DNA of 15,052 nt from Lachnospiraceae bacterium (GTDB lineage Bacteria; Bacillota; Clostridia; Lachnospirales; Lachnospiraceae). The notes below the pieces were generated by a model. It worked only from the letters and a program-made list of their open reading frames with translations, had not been told where the DNA came from and did not search any database. Position 1 is the stretch's first letter; the number at the start of each line of letters is the position of its first letter. Position numbers and translations under genes: made by a program. Location of the stretch: contig JAGCRJ010000107.1 of NCBI GenBank assembly GCA_017964745.1, positions 1 through 15,052 on the forward strand, read 5' to 3'. Below are positions 7,207 to 13,989 of the stretch, one piece after another.

Positions 7207-7235
7207 TTGAAATAAGCTTTCCAAACGAGTATATT
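7207..7235 (+). promoter_or_regulatory. Sigma-A-type promoter of pgi
   Basis: TTGAAA (7207-7212), a 17-bp spacer and TATATT (7230-7235) lie 41 bp before the pgi ATG. This is a strong housekeeping promoter, fitting a highly expressed glycolytic gene. A second TATAAT (7247-7252) has no matching -35 box at standard spacing. Confidence 0.75.
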
Positions 7236-7275
7236 ATTAGGGCATTTATAATGAATTTCCATTAAGGAGAACACT

Positions 7276-8847
7276 ATGGCTATTAAATGGATTAATTACG
7301 ATCAGCTCGATGCTTCCGCCAAGCTTGCATCCGATGCACCCGCAGACCTTACCAAGGTCATGACTGCGGAAAGAGTACAGAAGTACTCCGCAAAGATGGC
7401 AGCAGGCATGGATTTTAACTATGCCGCAAAGAATGTCGATGACGCCATTTTAGGGGATCTTCAGAAGCTTGCAGATGAAGCGGGACTTGTCGAGAAATTT
7501 GAAGCTCTCTATAACGGAGAGGTTATCAATACCGGAGAGAACAGACTCGTTCTTCATCACCTTACCAGAGGCCAGCTCGGAAACAAGGTAGAAAAGGACG
7601 GCGTTGACAAGAGAGCCTTCTATGTAGAGCAGCAAAGCAGGATCGCTGAGTTTGCGGGGAAGGTACACTCAGGTGAGATCGCCAACGAAAAGGGCGAGAA
7701 GTTCACCACTGCCGTACAGATCGGTATCGGCGGATCCGACCTCGGTCCCAGGGCTATGTACCTCGCACTTGAGAACTGGGCAAGAGTAAACGGCTTCCTT
7801 AAGATGCAGGCTCAGTTCATCTCCAACGTAGATCCCGATGATGCAGCAGGCGTACTTGCAAATGTTGACGTAGCTCATTCCATTTTCATACTCGTATCCA
7901 AGTCGGGAACCACTCTCGAGACCCTTACCAACGAAGCATTCGTAAAGGATGCTCTTAAGAAGGCAGGCCTTGATCCCGCTAAGCATATGATCGCGGTTAC
8001 TTCCGAGACATCACCTCTTGCAGGAAACAGCGATTACCTCGATGCATTCTTCATGGATGATTACATCGGCGGAAGATATTCATCAACCTCAGCCGTAGGC
8101 GGTGCGATCCTTTCACTCGCATTCGGTCCCGATATCTTCGCAAGATTCTTGAACGGTGCCGCTGAGGAAGACAAGACAGCTACCGAAAAGGACATCCTTA
8201 AGAACCCCGATCTTCTCGATGCGCTCATCGGCGTATATGAGAGAAACGTTCTCGGATACGGCTCCACCGCCGTTCTTCCTTATTCGCAGGCTATGAGCAG
8301 ATTCCCTGCTCATCTCCAGCAGCTCGATATGGAGTCCAACGGAAAGAGCGTAAACCGTTTCGGAGAGCCCGTTGACTATGTGACCGGTCCCGTTATCTTC
8401 GGTGAGCCCGGAACCAACGGACAGCACTCCTTCTATCAGCTCCTTCATCAGGGAACCGATATCATCCCTCTTCAGTTCATCGGATTCAAGGAGAGCCAGC
8501 AGGGTGTTGATGTCGATATCCAGGGAAGCACCAGCCAGAAGAAGCTCTGCGCAAACGTAGTTGCACAGATCATGGCATTTGCCGGCGGAAAGGCTGACGA
8601 CAACAAGAACAAGAACTTCGCAGGAAACAGACCTTCAAGCATCATCGTAGGTGAGAAGCTCACTCCCGAAGCACTCGGTGCACTCCTTGCACACTTCGAG
8701 AACAAGGTCATGTTCCAGGGCTTCGCATGGAACCTCAACAGCTTCGATCAGGAAGGCGTTCAGCTCGGTAAGGTCCTTGCAAAGAAGGTCCTTGCACACG
8801 AGACCGACGGAGCTCTCAAGGCTTACAGCGATCTTTTCGAGATCTGA
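7276..8847 (+). CDS. pgi: Glucose-6-phosphate isomerase
   Basis: This 523-residue cytoplasmic enzyme interconverts glucose-6-phosphate and fructose-6-phosphate. Family blocks appear in order: VQIGIGGSDLGPRAMYLAL (147-165), LVSKSGTTLETLTNE (206-220, the phosphate-binding SIS loop), YIGGRYSSTSAVGG (263-276), LQQLDMESNGKS (347-358, catalytic Glu353), FGEPGTNGQHSFYQLLHQG (375-393, catalytic His384) and GVQLGKVLAKK (494-504, catalytic Lys499). Nothing essential is missing. It is slightly shorter than the E. coli enzyme (about 550 aa) because of small indels. AAGGAGA lies 5 nt before the ATG. Codon use is strongly biased toward favoured codons, as expected of an abundant protein. It has its own promoter and terminator, so it is probably a single-gene transcript. 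Confidence 0.97.
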   Translation: MAIKWINYDQLDASAKLASDAPADLTKVMTAERVQKYSAKMAAGMDFNYAAKNVDDAILGDLQKLADEAGLVEKFEALYNGEVINTGENRLVLHHLTRGQLGNKVEKDGVDKRAFYVEQQSRIAEFAGKVHSGEIANEKGEKFTTAVQIGIGGSDLGPRAMYLALENWARVNGFLKMQAQFISNVDPDDAAGVLANVDVAHSIFILVSKSGTTLETLTNEAFVKDALKKAGLDPAKHMIAVTSETSPLAGNSDYLDAFFMDDYIGGRYSSTSAVGGAILSLAFGPDIFARFLNGAAEEDKTATEKDILKNPDLLDALIGVYERNVLGYGSTAVLPYSQAMSRFPAHLQQLDMESNGKSVNRFGEPVDYVTGPVIFGEPGTNGQHSFYQLLHQGTDIIPLQFIGFKESQQGVDVDIQGSTSQKKLCANVVAQIMAFAGGKADDNKNKNFAGNRPSSIIVGEKLTPEALGALLAHFENKVMFQGFAWNLNSFDQEGVQLGKVLAKKVLAHETDGALKAYSDLFEI

Positions 8848-8868
8848 ACCATACATCGCTAAATTTCC

Positions 8869-8902
8869 AGAGTCAGGAGATAGCTTCTCCTGACTCTTTT
8901 TT
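8869..8902 (+). terminator. Intrinsic terminator of pgi
   Basis: A perfect 11-bp stem GAGTCAGGAGA (8870-8880) with TCTCCTGACTC (8886-8896) and a 5-nt loop is followed by six T. It lies 22 bp after the pgi stop. Its stem is almost the same as the terminator of the convergent gene at 9091-9123. Confidence 0.92.
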
Positions 8903-9123
8903 ATTCCGCGGGTCCTGCCGCTATGTATGATAATTCTTGCTTTTCGTCGTCAGGCGCGAAACTTGATCGACAAACGTTTAAGCTCATGCCGCAGGCCATT
9001 CACTTCGTTCAGGCCAGGCGTCCGTTTCTAACGCAGACGACGAAGTCTCGAATTCTCATACATATCGCGTCACCCGCAAATATCAAAAATAAACAGTCAG
9101 GAGAAGCTGTCTCCTGACTGTTT
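8870..9123. repeat. Large imperfect inverted repeat with a terminator in each arm (gene-free region)
   Basis: The left arm (about 8870-8961) and the reverse complement of the right arm (about 9123-9024) share, in the same order: AGTCAGGAGA-loop-TCTCCTGACT, a T-rich stretch, GCGGGT (8908-8913 with 9072-9077), TATGTATGA (8922-8930 with 9056-9064), AATTC (8932-8936 with 9050-9054), TTCGTCGTC (8943-8951 with 9036-9044) and GAAAC (with GTTTC at 9024-9028). The centre (8962-9023) holds smaller pairings such as AAACG (8972-8976) with CGTTT (9023-9027) and GGCC with GGCC. There is no convincing coding frame. It could be an inverted duplication of a gene end, a MITE-like element or a structured RNA; I cannot assign it to a known family. 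Confidence 0.75.
9084..9123 (-). terminator. Intrinsic terminator of the EEP-family gene
   Basis: On the minus strand a perfect 14-bp stem (9123-9110 with 9104-9091, loop of 5 nt) ends in TTT and is followed by ATTTTT. It lies about 25 bp after the stop of the minus-strand gene at 9150. Confidence 0.88.
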
Positions 9124-9149
9124 GTGAGATCTGATCGCTTTGATGCGGT

Positions 9150-10235
9150 TTATTCCCTGATGATCACCTTGATGACCACGGGATTGTGATCCGAATCCCT
9201 GAACTGCAAATCCATGGTCTCGCAGGAGAGGACTTCGAGATTATCGGATACGATGAAGCCGTCTATCACGTAGAACTGGAAGTGCTCCTTGTCCGGTGCG
9301 GTTGCATAGGGCTGGTCCAGGGACCTGCAGGTGGGAGCGGAAGGATCCTGAAGGAAGATCAGCGAATCGTCGAATGCGCTTTCCTCGAGAAGTCCGCAGT
9401 GCCACTTTCCGGGATATTCGGGATAAGCCGATATGTCCGTTCCGGAGAATGCCTGGTTGAAATCTCCGGCGGCAATCACATAGTTTCCTGCCTCGACCTC
9501 TGCCTTGAGGATATCGGCGAGCATTTTGGTCTGTGCGATCTTGCCCTCGCCGGAATCGTAGGCTTCAAGATGGAGATTTACAATTACGAGTTCCTTATCG
9601 CTGCCTTCAATGGGGATCCTGTTTACAGATACGCACCTTTTCAGATTGGCGATCCTGATGGGCCATTTGAACGGGCAGGGGAGCGAGATCCTCTCTGCTG
9701 ACGTTATGTCATATCTCGAAAGAGTCATGATGCCGCTCTCGACATGGCCGATGGGCGGGATGGGATAGGGAACTATATCCACCTTGAAATTGTAAGCAAA
9801 TGTATGATCGAATCCGGGGAATGCATCCGATATGACTGCGGTCTCGTCTGTATGATAGGATCTGCTTGCATTGAGATCCGTTTCCTGAAGGAGCATGATA
9901 TCGGGATCCAGGCACGTAAGAGTTTCGGTTATACCCGAAAGGTTACGGTTTACGCGGTCCTTATCGGCGGTGTATACCATCTCACCGTAATCCATGAAGA
10001 AATCCGCATTGTCACCCAGACTGCCGCATCCGACGTTCCAGGTTACGACGGTCAGTTCATCACCGACCTTTGGTTTTTGCATATCCTGCCCTTCGAATGC
10101 CGTTACCAGGGTTTCCCGTTCATCGGGCCTGTATTCACGGATTGTCAAAAAGGCAAACAGCAGTATCGCAAACACCACGACTGCCGAAACCAGGGATAAA
10201 ACTGTCTTTATCAGTATTTTTATAGCTTTTTTCAT
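9150..10235 (-). CDS. Membrane-anchored endonuclease/exonuclease/phosphatase (EEP, DNase I-fold) protein
   Basis: The 361-residue protein has a Lys-rich N-terminus and one membrane segment (about 11-31) without a lipobox, then a DNase I-fold hydrolase domain. The metal-site and catalytic residues of the EEP superfamily are visible: VVTWNVGCG (63-71, Asn67), IMLLQETD (113-120, Glu118), IVNLHLEAYDSGEG (218-231, His222), VIAAGDFNQ (253-261, Asp258 and Asn260), VIDGFIVS (323-330) and RDSDHNPVV (346-354, Asp349 and His350). The fold is therefore probably active, cutting phosphodiester or phosphomonoester bonds. The superfamily includes nucleases, sphingomyelinases and inositol-phosphate phosphatases, so the substrate is open. 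The anchor implies the catalytic domain faces outside, as with secreted phosphatases or nucleases that scavenge phosphate or nucleotides. A GAGGTAA site about 8 nt before the ATG supports the start. It is divergent from the ATP-grasp operon and has its own terminator. Confidence 0.85.
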   Translation of the reverse strand: MKKAIKILIKTVLSLVSAVVVFAILLFAFLTIREYRPDERETLVTAFEGQDMQKPKVGDELTVVTWNVGCGSLGDNADFFMDYGEMVYTADKDRVNRNLSGITETLTCLDPDIMLLQETDLNASRSYHTDETAVISDAFPGFDHTFAYNFKVDIVPYPIPPIGHVESGIMTLSRYDITSAERISLPCPFKWPIRIANLKRCVSVNRIPIEGSDKELVIVNLHLEAYDSGEGKIAQTKMLADILKAEVEAGNYVIAAGDFNQAFSGTDISAYPEYPGKWHCGLLEESAFDDSLIFLQDPSAPTCRSLDQPYATAPDKEHFQFYVIDGFIVSDNLEVLSCETMDLQFRDSDHNPVVIKVIIRE

Positions 10236-10264
10236 TGATCGTTACCTCGATTTTTTAATTTTAT

Positions 10265-10296
10265 CCCAAACGTGTATAATAATCCAGACATTTGGG
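10265..10296. promoter_or_regulatory. Inverted repeat CCCAAA/TTTGGG in the divergent intergenic region
   Basis: CCCAAA (10265-10270) and TTTGGG (10291-10296) flank a 20-bp AT-rich spacer that contains TATAAT (10275-10280, plus) and TATTAT (10281-10276, minus). Neither -10-like box has a good -35 at standard spacing. The site may be an operator or a promoter for either divergent gene. Evidence is weak. Confidence 0.3.
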
Positions 10297-10345
10297 AACC
10301 GGACGGCCCGAAACAAGCCCAAAATGAGCGGAAAAGCCGAAAATG

Positions 10346-10354
10346 TGGTATACT
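10346..10354 (+). promoter_or_regulatory. Candidate extended -10 promoter of the ATP-grasp operon
   Basis: TGGTATACT combines an extended -10 TGN element with a good -10 hexamer (TATACT, 10349-10354), 44 bp before the ATG at 10399. No -35 box is visible, which extended -10 promoters can tolerate. An AGAGGT ribosome binding site (10385-10390) follows. Confidence 0.45.
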
Positions 10355-10398
10355 TAAATTTGTTTTTGAAAACGAAAGACCATAAGAGGTAAGCCCCG

Positions 10399-11619
10399 AT
10401 GTCCTTATCATTTACCGAAAAAGAATTCATCCCCGTAATGCTCGGGGGAGATATCAATACATACTCGGTTTCGAGGGCGTTTTACGAAAAGTACAACGTA
10501 AAATGCTACGTGTTCGGAAAGTATCCGACGGGACCGAGCTACGACAGCAGGATCATCGAATACGAAGCTAATCCCGCCATCGAGACGGATGAGTACTTTG
10601 TAAAAAGAATGAACGACTTTGCCGCAGAGCACAGTGACAAGACCATAATACTTGTCGGATGCGGCGATTCATATGTGGCACTCTGCTCGAAGCATAAGGC
10701 TGAGCTTGCGGAGAACATCATCACTCCCTATATAGACTACGACCTCATGCATTCGCTCCAGATGAAGGAGACTTTCTACGGACTCTGCGACAAGTGGGGC
10801 ATCGATTATCCCGGAACGGTCATCTATGACAGCAGCATGGGAGATGACTTTGCGATGGATTTCCCGTATCCCGTAATCCTCAAGCCTTCAAACGGGATCC
10901 AGTACTGGGAGCATCCCTTCGATACCCAGAAGAAGGTCTACACGATCCATGACCGCGAGGAACTGATAAGCGTCATCCACGACATCTACGGTGCCGGATA
11001 TACCGATACGCTCATCATCCAGGACAGGATCCCCGGCAATGATGAATATATGAGAGTTCTCACATCATATTCCGACCGTAACGGAAAGGTTAAGATGATG
11101 TGCTTAGGTCACGTTCTTCTGGAGGAGCATACACCTCACGGACTCGGAAACCATGCGCTCATCATAACCGAGCCCAACAAGGAACTGATGGAGAAGGTTA
11201 AGAATCTTCTCGAGTCGATGAACTATGTCGGATTTTCCAATTTCGATATCAAATATGACACGCGTGACGGAAAATTCAAATTCTTCGAGATAAACACAAG
11301 ACAGGGAAGAAGCAATTTCTATGTCACGGGTTCCGGCTTCAATGTTGCAGAGTACATCACCGAGGATTATTTCTACAAGAAGGACCTGCCCTTAAAGTAC
11401 GCCGAAGAAGAGCATCTCTGGACGGTTGTACCCAAGGGCGTAGCTTTAAAATATGTAAAGGATCCCACTCTCAAAGCCACGATGAAGAGGCTCTGGAGCG
11501 AGGGCGAGGTGGTCAATCCGGTATTCCTCAAGGGCGATTCGAATCCCGGAAGAATGTACAGGATGATCAGGAACTATTTCAGTCACTACGTAAAGTTCAG
11601 GAAATACTATAAGGTGTGA
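10399..11619 (+). CDS. ATP-grasp carboxylate-amine ligase, D-aspartate ligase (Aslfm)-like
   Basis: The 406-residue protein belongs to the ATP-grasp superfamily, which joins a carboxylate to an amine through an acyl-phosphate. The N-terminal segment EFIPVMLGGDINTYSVSRAF (9-28) resembles the start of Enterococcus faecium D-aspartate ligase (Aslfm), which adds D-Asp to the lysine side chain of peptidoglycan precursors; this is from memory, not a search. ATP-grasp features are YPVILKPSNG (157-166, nucleotide-binding Lys162), TLIIQDRIPG (204-213), FSNFDIKYD (279-287) and KFFEINTRQGRSNF (294-307, metal ligands Glu297 and Asn299). No membrane segment is present, so it is cytoplasmic. An AGAGGT site sits 8 nt before the ATG. 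Its stop overlaps the start region of a racemase gene, followed by a Mur ligase, so the substrate is probably a D-amino acid supplied by the racemase. ATP-grasp is certain; D-Asp specificity is inferred from family and context. Confidence 0.82.
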   Translation: MSLSFTEKEFIPVMLGGDINTYSVSRAFYEKYNVKCYVFGKYPTGPSYDSRIIEYEANPAIETDEYFVKRMNDFAAEHSDKTIILVGCGDSYVALCSKHKAELAENIITPYIDYDLMHSLQMKETFYGLCDKWGIDYPGTVIYDSSMGDDFAMDFPYPVILKPSNGIQYWEHPFDTQKKVYTIHDREELISVIHDIYGAGYTDTLIIQDRIPGNDEYMRVLTSYSDRNGKVKMMCLGHVLLEEHTPHGLGNHALIITEPNKELMEKVKNLLESMNYVGFSNFDIKYDTRDGKFKFFEINTRQGRSNFYVTGSGFNVAEYITEDYFYKKDLPLKYAEEEHLWTVVPKGVALKYVKDPTLKATMKRLWSEGEVVNPVFLKGDSNPGRMYRMIRNYFSHYVKFRKYYKV

Positions 11620-11621
11620 TG

Positions 11622-12329
11622 ATGAAGAAGATCTTAGGCGTCATCGGAGGCATGGGCCCCGAAGCAACCGCATACTTTTACGAAGAGATCATAGCTCATA
11701 CCAAGGCTCTGAAGGATCAGGACCATATTGATATGGTCATCCTCAGCCACGCTTCAATGCCCGACAGGACGGAGGCTATCAATACGGGTGAGTATGATGA
11801 GCTTCTCGCTTCGATGAAGGGCGAGATAGAAAAGCTTGAAAAGTGCGGTGCGGGCAATATTGCCATTCCCTGCAACACATCGCATTTCTTCCTTGATAAG
11901 ATTCAGGCGATGACTCAGATCCCCGTTATCAACATGATCAAGGAGACCGCACGCTATATCGCGGAGGGTGAGATCAAGGTAAAGAAGGTCGGAATCCTTG
12001 CGACCGACGGTGCGGTCAAGACAGGCCTTTACCAGCAGGCCTGCAGCGAGTACGGTCTCGAGAGCGAGATACCCGATCCCGAATTCCAGAAAATGGTGAT
12101 GTCCCTTATCTATGACGACATCAAAGCCGGAAAGCTCGGCGACGAGGACAAGTTCCATGCGGCGGTATCGAATCTCCAGCAGAAGGGCTGCAATGTGATA
12201 ATCCTTGCATGCACCGAACTCAGCGTTTACAAAAAACATCATAAGGTTCCCGCACACTGCGTCGACGCGCTCGACGTGCTCGTAAGAGAATCCATCATAA
12301 GAAGCGGGGCCGGGTACGAAGAATTATGA
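11622..12329 (+). CDS. Aspartate/glutamate racemase family protein
   Basis: This cofactor-independent racemase of 235 residues should interconvert L- and D-Asp or L- and D-Glu. It opens with KKILGVIGGMGPEATAYFY, typical of aspartate racemases, followed by MVILSHASMPDRT (38-50). The two catalytic cysteines sit in AIPCNTSHFF (81-90, Cys84) and IILACTELSVY (193-203, Cys197), so it should be active. Three in-frame starts exist: GTG 11616, ATG 11619 and ATG 11622. I chose 11622 because AAGGTG (11611-11616) is then 5 nt upstream; the first two would overlap the previous gene's stop. The stop shares ATGA with the Mur ligase start, implying translational coupling. Standing between a D-aspartate-ligase-like enzyme and a Mur ligase, it most likely supplies their D-amino acid. 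By motif alone the Asp subgroup is favoured over MurI-type Glu racemase. Confidence 0.88.
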   Translation: MKKILGVIGGMGPEATAYFYEEIIAHTKALKDQDHIDMVILSHASMPDRTEAINTGEYDELLASMKGEIEKLEKCGAGNIAIPCNTSHFFLDKIQAMTQIPVINMIKETARYIAEGEIKVKKVGILATDGAVKTGLYQQACSEYGLESEIPDPEFQKMVMSLIYDDIKAGKLGDEDKFHAAVSNLQQKGCNVIILACTELSVYKKHHKVPAHCVDALDVLVRESIIRSGAGYEEL

Positions 12330-13867
12330 GTTTAATACTTTCTATATCCGAATATGAAAAGGCTCTCGATAATGCGGGACTTCTGCAGAAGTGCCTTTTA
12401 AAGGAAAAGTTTTCCGAAACTGTCTCTCTTGTAACTTACGATTCCAGAGAGGTTGTTGCGGGAACTCTTTTTATATGCAAGGGAGCGGCATTTAAGCCCG
12501 AATACCTTAAGTCTGCGATAGAAGACGGTGCGATTGCATACGTGTCCGAAAAGGAATACGAAGAAGGTGCGTGCGTTCCGGCTATCATCGTATCCGACAT
12601 AAGGAAGGCGATGCCGGTTCTGGGCGACCTTTTTTACGATTATCCCCAGAATAAACTTAAGATCACCGCGTTCGGCGGAACAAAGGGAAAATCGACATCG
12701 ACATATTATATGAAGTCGGTAATCGACGAGTATCTGGCTTCCGAAGGAAAAGGAGAGAGCGCCGTTCTTTCATCCATAGACAATTACGACGGCGTCATCA
12801 GGGAGGAATCCCACATCACAACGGCCGAATCGCTCGAACTCCACAAGCACATGGCCAACGCGGTCGCAAGCAATATCGATTTTCTCGAGATGGAGGTGTC
12901 CAGCCAGGCACTCAAATACGACAGGGTGCTCGGAATGAGATTCGCCGTTTCGGTTTTCATGAACATTTCAGAGGATCATATAAGTCCGAACGAGCATGCT
13001 GATTTTGAGGATTATCTTTCCTCCAAGATGAAGATGTTTGCTCTTACCGACACTGCCGCGGTCAATCTCGATTCCGACTGCATAGAAAGGATTCTTGATG
13101 AAGCAAAGGCCGCAAAGAGCTTTGTGACCTTCAGCTGCAAGGATGAGGGAGCCGATTATTTCGCACACGATATCAGGAAGGACGGCGAAAGCATCTTCTT
13201 TAAGGTGACTAAGAAGCTTTCTCCTTCTTTTGACGAGGACTTCGAGCTTACGATGCCCGGACTTTTCAATGTCGAAAATGCTCTCGGCGTCATCGCGGCT
13301 GCCGACATATACGGGATCCCCGTCGAATGCATAAGGGAGGGACTTCGAAAGGCAAAGTCACCCGGAAGAATGGAGCTGTTCAAGAGTAAGGACGGACTCG
13401 TAAATGCGTTCGTTGACTATGCTCACAACAAGCTCAGCTTCGAAGCACTTTATTCATCCGTCGAAAAGGAATTCCCCGGCTACGACATAGTCGGTATCTT
13501 CGGCTGCCCCGGAGGAAAGGCATATCAGAGAAGATATGAGCTTCCGCAGGTTGCGGCTAAATATGCGGACAAGATATATATCTGTGCCGAGGACCCGGGC
13601 CCCGATCCCGCGGAGGAGATATCCGAAGAGGTCGCAAAGTACGCGAAGGAAGCCGGTATCGCTTATGAAGAGATCGAGGACAGGGGTGCCGCCATACACA
13701 AGGCCATCCTTGAAGTCAGAAGACCTACGGTACTCCTTATCACCGGAAAGGGTGAAGAGACCAGGCAGAAGTACGGTACGGTCTATGCTCCCTGCAGATC
13801 CGATGCCGATTATACGAAGGAATTTATCAGGGAGTACGACGAATCTCCCCATCACGCAAGGAAATGA
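12326..13867 (+). CDS. MurE-like Mur ligase (UDP-MurNAc-tripeptide synthetase family) with altered specificity loop
   Basis: The 513-residue protein has all three Mur ligase domains. The ATP P-loop is FGGTKGKSTST (116-126), followed by TTAESLELHK (165-174), LEMEVSSQALKYDRV (187-201, cf. MEVSSHAL in MurE) and MNISEDHISPNEH (212-224). SSKMKMF (232-238) includes Lys234, the likely carbamylated lysine. Further blocks are FNVENALGVIAAA (314-326), SPGRMELF (345-352), VDYAHNKLSFEAL (363-375), IFGCPGGKAYQRR (391-403) and LITGKGEE (471-478). MurE enzymes add the third residue of the peptidoglycan stem peptide. The loop that reads DNPR in diaminopimelate-adding MurE reads EDPG here (422-425), so the arginine that binds diaminopimelate is absent. 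Several core positions also differ (VDYAHTP to VDYAHNK, GKGHE to GKGEE). It is therefore probably a paralogue with a different amino acid substrate. It overlaps the racemase gene by 4 bp (ATGA). Family is sure, substrate unknown. Confidence 0.87.
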   Translation: MSLILSISEYEKALDNAGLLQKCLLKEKFSETVSLVTYDSREVVAGTLFICKGAAFKPEYLKSAIEDGAIAYVSEKEYEEGACVPAIIVSDIRKAMPVLGDLFYDYPQNKLKITAFGGTKGKSTSTYYMKSVIDEYLASEGKGESAVLSSIDNYDGVIREESHITTAESLELHKHMANAVASNIDFLEMEVSSQALKYDRVLGMRFAVSVFMNISEDHISPNEHADFEDYLSSKMKMFALTDTAAVNLDSDCIERILDEAKAAKSFVTFSCKDEGADYFAHDIRKDGESIFFKVTKKLSPSFDEDFELTMPGLFNVENALGVIAAADIYGIPVECIREGLRKAKSPGRMELFKSKDGLVNAFVDYAHNKLSFEALYSSVEKEFPGYDIVGIFGCPGGKAYQRRYELPQVAAKYADKIYICAEDPGPDPAEEISEEVAKYAKEAGIAYEEIEDRGAAIHKAILEVRRPTVLLITGKGEETRQKYGTVYAPCRSDADYTKEFIREYDESPHHARK

Positions 13868-13882
13868 CAGGGCGTGCGTAAA

Positions 13883-13911
13883 TTGAAAACCCGCCTTAAA
13901 TAGGGTATTAT
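13883..13911 (+). promoter_or_regulatory. Sigma-A-type promoter of the trkA-like gene
   Basis: TTGAAA (13883-13888), a 17-bp spacer and TATTAT (13906-13911) lie about 80 bp before the start codon, separating this gene from the Mur ligase operon. No clear terminator lies between 13867 and this promoter, so readthrough from the operon is also possible. Confidence 0.75.
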
Positions 13912-13940
13912 ACAAGATGTAGTAGAATGGTCTGAAATTG

Positions 13941-13958
13941 GGTGGCATATATGGCACC
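13941..13958. promoter_or_regulatory. 18-bp near-palindrome in the trkA leader
   Basis: GGTGGCATATATGGCACC is self-complementary except for one G-G position in each half. It lies about 30 bp downstream of the predicted -10 box and 31 bp before the start codon, where it could be an operator or a leader hairpin. No regulator can be named from the sequence. Confidence 0.4.
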
Positions 13959-13989
13959 TGAGGAAGGCGAAAACAATCCCGGAGGATTT

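Noticed and set aside
8923..9117. 64-codon plus-strand frame inside the inverted-repeat region
   Set aside because: It has no ribosome binding site, lies beyond the pgi terminator and is explained by the repeat arms; composition does not look coding.
9186..9701. 171-codon plus-strand frame opposite the EEP-family gene
   Set aside because: Antisense to a gene with conserved EEP motifs, and without a start signal or recognisable domain.
11616..11621. Alternative racemase starts at GTG 11616 and ATG 11619
   Set aside because: They overlap the preceding stop and leave too little distance to AAGGTG at 11611-11616; ATG 11622 fits better, although 11619 cannot be excluded.
13868..13905. Possible terminator after the Mur ligase gene
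   Set aside because: The GC-rich GGGCG and CGCC stretches pair poorly and no T-run follows.
13951..13989. Upstream in-frame ATG that would add 13 residues to TrkA
   Set aside because: GGAGGA directly before ATG 13990 and the family's usual N-terminus (MNIVIVGCG) favour the later start.
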